Origin: Paraburkholderia sp. BL21I4N1
Lineage (GTDB): Bacteria > Pseudomonadota > Gammaproteobacteria > Burkholderiales > Burkholderiaceae
Length of the DNA stretch: 64,000 nucleotides
Direction of reading: 5' to 3'
Assembly: GCF_002973525.1 (NCBI RefSeq)
Contig: NZ_PVEN01000001.1
Location: forward strand, 744,001-808,000
The notes below the pieces were generated by a model, which did not search any database, was not told the DNA's origin, and worked only from the letters and a program-made list of their open reading frames with translations. The position numbers and the translations under genes were made by a program. Every line of letters begins with the position of its first letter. The first letter of the stretch is position 1. Of this stretch, positions 61,436 to 64,000 are shown piece after piece.

Positions 61436-62449
61436 ATGAAAGACACCCTGAACGTTTTGCTGTCGAAACTGCGCATGAAGCAATTGCACTTGCTGATCGC
61501 GCTCGACGACCAGAAGTCGCTGCACAAAGCCGCCGGCACGATGTCCATGACGCAATCGGCGGCCAGCAAGGCCTTGCAGGAACTGGAATCCATGCTGGAG
61601 GCACCGCTCTTCGAGCGCTCGAAGAGCGGCATGATTCCGAACCCGCTCGGCCACTGCGTGATCCGCTATGCCCGCCTGATGGCGACCGACCTCACCGCGC
61701 TGTGCCAGGACGTCGCCGAGATCCGTTCCGGGCGCGGCGGACGTCTCGCGGTCGGTGCGATCATGGGCGCGATTCCGGCGTGCGTGGTGCCGGCGCTGAA
61801 TCAGTTGCATGCCGGGCAACCGGGGCTGTCGATCGAGGTGGTGGAAGACACCAGCGCGCGCATGCTGCAGCAACTCGACGACGGGCGGCTCGACCTGGTG
61901 ATCGGCCGGGCGGCGGTAGCGGGCGATCCGTCGAAGTATCACTATCGGCCGCTCGGCGACGAGCCGTTGTCGGTGGTGGTGGGGCATGGCCATCCGCCGT
62001 TGCCGAGGCGGGAGGTGACGCTGCGCGACCTGGCCGGTCACCGCTGGGTGACGTACCCCTCGCAGATGCCGTTGCACGCGTTGCTCGAACGCGAGATGGA
62101 TCTGGCCGGTCTCGAGATGCCCGACAACGCGATTTCAACGGCTTCCACTTTCGTGACGGTCGCGTTATTGCACAGCAGCGCCGACTTGGTTTCGCTGCTG
62201 CCGACCGCGATCGCCGGTTTGTTCGTCGCGCGGAAGATGCTGCGCGTCGTGCCGGTCAAGCTGAAATCGCCGTCGCAAACCTTCGGCATCGTGACGCGCA
62301 AAGGCGGTGTACTGTCGCCGCCGGCGGAGCGGTTTATCGAACTGGTGCAAGCCCACACCGTGGCGCAGGCGCAATCGCACGAACAGCTCGAACGACCGGT
62401 GCGCATACGGCGCCGGCGAGACGCGGCGCCAAAGCAAAAAACCGCCTGA
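61436..62449 (+). CDS. LysR-family regulator, GbpR-like
   Basis: 337 aa. The HTH (RMKQLHLLIALDDQKSLHKAAGTMSMTQSAASKALQELESMLEAPLFERSKSGMIPNPLG) and the central SIEVVEDTSARMLQQLDDGRLDLVIGRA match the galactose-binding-protein regulator (GbpR) group, which controls sugar uptake and catabolism. The C-terminus is a basic tail (RIRRRRDAAPKQK). It probably regulates the divergent DapA-family gene. The transcript ends in the terminator overlapping its stop. Confidence 0.9.
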   Translation: MKDTLNVLLSKLRMKQLHLLIALDDQKSLHKAAGTMSMTQSAASKALQELESMLEAPLFERSKSGMIPNPLGHCVIRYARLMATDLTALCQDVAEIRSGRGGRLAVGAIMGAIPACVVPALNQLHAGQPGLSIEVVEDTSARMLQQLDDGRLDLVIGRAAVAGDPSKYHYRPLGDEPLSVVVGHGHPPLPRREVTLRDLAGHRWVTYPSQMPLHALLEREMDLAGLEMPDNAISTASTFVTVALLHSSADLVSLLPTAIAGLFVARKMLRVVPVKLKSPSQTFGIVTRKGGVLSPPAERFIELVQAHTVAQAQSHEQLERPVRIRRRRDAAPKQKTA

Positions 62450-62461
62450 GAAGACGGTTTT
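62439..62461 (+). terminator. Terminator overlapping the LysR stop codon
   Basis: AAACCG (62439-62444) pairs with CGGTTT (62455-62460), followed by TT; A-tract upstream. The stop codon TGA lies in the loop. Confidence 0.6.
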
Positions 62462-62642
62462 CCGGTACGCGAAAGACTTTCAATATCTCACGACAAACCG
62501 GCCGCCGCCATGTCTTGCGAAGGGTGTTGTAGCCGCGACACTGTCGGGTAAATCCGTACCGATCGCGCTTCCAGGTTCCGCGCTAAACTGCTCCGAAGGT
62601 GCGCCAGATCCAAGAGCTGGCGCCCTGTCGGGGGGAGCAACC

Positions 62643-64000
62643 ATGAATCGGCCACTGGTTCGGTTACCGTTTCGCGCAACAGGCATGGCGCCTGTTCGGA
62701 AATGGTTCAAATGGGTGTTGGCGGCGGCGTTTCTGCTTGCGCTGGCACTCGCGGTGCGCTTCTGCCAGATCGAGATTCAGACCTCGCGGCTGCAGGCGCG
62801 CTATCTCTCCGAACTGACTCGCGACGTGGGCTTTTCCGTCGCCGAAGGTCCGAGTCATTCCATCCGTTTCCCTCAGACAGACCAGGGCCCCTACGACAGC
62901 CGGCTCGGCTACGCGTTGCTGCCGTCCATCCAGCAACGTCTGCTGCAACGCGGGTTTGAAATCAGCGCGCAGGCGCGCGATTCCGACCGCATGCTGTGGC
63001 TATCGGATAACGGTTTGTTCCTGCCGTACGCGGAGAAAGATCAGGCGGGTTTGCAACTCGTCGACGGCACCGGTGCGCCGCTTTTCGCTGCCCAGTTTCC
63101 CGGCCGCGTGTATGACGATTTCGACGCGATTCCGCCCGTGGTGGCGAATTCGTTGCTGTTTATCGAAGACCGCTATCTGCTCGATCCGGATCAGCCGAAT
63201 CGCAACCCGGCGATCGACTGGGGACGCTTTAGCCGCGCGCTGATCGATCAAGGCGCGCGCGTGTTCAACCGTCATCAGTCGACGCCCGGCGGCAGTACGC
63301 TCGCCACGCAGATCGAGAAATTCCGTCACTCGGCGGGCGGCCGTACGGCGACGCCGCCGGAGAAGCTGCGGCAGATTGCATCGGCTTCGGTGCGTGCGTA
63401 TCTGGGCGGCCCGCAGACGCTGCCTGCGCGCCGGCAGATCGTGGTGCATTACTTGAACTCGGTGCCGCTCGCCGCGCAGCCGGGCATCGGAGAAATCAAC
63501 GGGATCGGCGACGGCCTCGCCGCCTGGTACGGGCGCGATTTCAACGACGTCAACCGCATTCTGAAAGCGCCCTCCACGCCAGCGAATTTGCCGGAGCAGG
63601 GGGTGGCGTTCAGGCAGGTGCTGTCGTTGATGATCGCGCAACGTGCGCCCTCGTACTTCCTGCATCACGGCTACGACCAGCTCGAACAATTGACCGACAG
63701 TTATCTGCGTTTACTCGCGAGCGGCGGCGTCGTGTCGACGCCGTTGCGCGACGCTGCGCTGTCCGCGCGGGTCGAGTTGCATCGCACGCCGCATAGCACG
63801 CCGAATGCGGATTCATTCGTCTCGCGCAAGGCCGTCACATCGATGCGCTCGCATCTATTGGCCGCGCTCGGCGTGCCGAGTTTTTACGAACTCGACCGTC
63901 TCGACCTGCAAGCCACGGGCACGCTGAACAATGCGGTGCAGCAGGCCGTGAGCGAACGGCTCGCGGCTGCCGGCACGCGCGACGGCGCCAAGGCCGCGGG
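62643..64000 (+). CDS. GT51 peptidoglycan transglycosylase (5' part, runs off window)
   Basis: The frame is open from the ATG at 62643 (GGGGGGAG upstream) to the window end, 452 codons, without a stop. An N-terminal membrane anchor (WVLAAAFLLALALAVRF, residues 24-40) is followed by an N-terminal domain. The GT51 core has catalytic FIEDRYLL (E175), the acidic DWGRFSRAL and the STPGGSTLATQIEKF motif (residues 213-227). It polymerises glycan strands of peptidoglycan in the periplasm. A transpeptidase domain is not seen in the visible part and may be absent. Confidence 0.88.
   Translation, partial: MNRPLVRLPFRATGMAPVRKWFKWVLAAAFLLALALAVRFCQIEIQTSRLQARYLSELTRDVGFSVAEGPSHSIRFPQTDQGPYDSRLGYALLPSIQQRLLQRGFEISAQARDSDRMLWLSDNGLFLPYAEKDQAGLQLVDGTGAPLFAAQFPGRVYDDFDAIPPVVANSLLFIEDRYLLDPDQPNRNPAIDWGRFSRALIDQGARVFNRHQSTPGGSTLATQIEKFRHSAGGRTATPPEKLRQIASASVRAYLGGPQTLPARRQIVVHYLNSVPLAAQPGIGEINGIGDGLAAWYGRDFNDVNRILKAPSTPANLPEQGVAFRQVLSLMIAQRAPSYFLHHGYDQLEQLTDSYLRLLASGGVVSTPLRDAALSARVELHRTPHSTPNADSFVSRKAVTSMRSHLLAALGVPSFYELDRLDLQATGTLNNAVQQAVSERLAAAGTRDGAKAA

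Overview
The window is GC-rich (third codon positions mostly G/C) and looks like a chromosomal segment of a Burkholderia-sensu-lato betaproteobacterium, most likely Paraburkholderia. The support is the LysR-llpE-RND efflux operon of the ceo/BpeEF-OprC type, an FlhDC pair, DUF4148 and TIGR03118 proteins, a PAAR protein of Burkholderia type and a 180 kDa-class NAD-glutamate dehydrogenase. Genes are tightly packed and both window edges cut genes: a PAAR protein on the left and a transglycosylase on the right. I saw no rRNA, tRNA, insertion sequence, prophage or CRISPR array.

Layout. 1-484: PAAR tip protein of a type VI secretion system. 0.8-7.6 kb: M14 metallopeptidase, alpha/beta hydrolase and NAD-glutamate dehydrogenase. 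7.7-12.8 kb: a lipoprotein, an exported superoxide dismutase, an ECF sigma/anti-sigma pair and a secreted hydrolase. Three of these genes share a GGAATAA/GGAATAG-N15/16-GTT promoter-like element, so they may be one envelope or oxidative-stress regulon. 12.9-17 kb: CDF transporter, aldo/keto reductase, purine nucleoside permease, DUF4148 protein and a possible 24-aa peptide. 17-25.1 kb: LysR regulator divergent from llpE and the RND pump genes; LlpE has Asp where its family has the nucleophilic Ser. 25.3-26.1 kb: an HTH antitoxin with a PIN toxin that has lost its middle. 26.2-31.8 kb: a sulfur-scavenging operon (MetQ, flavin monooxygenase, MetN, MetI, SfnB-like) preceded by a possible two-cysteine leader peptide.

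31.9-44.3 kb: mntH; flhDC without its usual mot/che neighbours; GNAT; an XRE regulator with a near-perfect operator palindrome; a decayed HTH gene; small enzymes (NTF2-like, FucU, VOC, DoxX); two MFS transporters; and an orphan response regulator with an atypical receiver. 44.3-50.2 kb: a trans-4-hydroxyproline catabolic cluster (deaminase, epimerase, three-subunit D-hydroxyproline dehydrogenase, PAS-AraC regulator). One dehydrogenase gene carries thirteen in-frame copies of GCCAAC. 50.2-51.5 kb: small proteins, including a GIY-YIG-like one.

51.6-57.4 kb: a quinate/shikimate cluster (3-dehydroshikimate dehydratase, AroQ, a quinate/shikimate dehydrogenase, MFS importer, TetR) expected to feed protocatechuate. 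57.5-64 kb: a DadA/PuuB-like oxidase, a second ECF sigma/anti-sigma pair, a DapA-family aldolase/dehydratase divergent from a GbpR-like LysR regulator, and the start of a GT51 transglycosylase.
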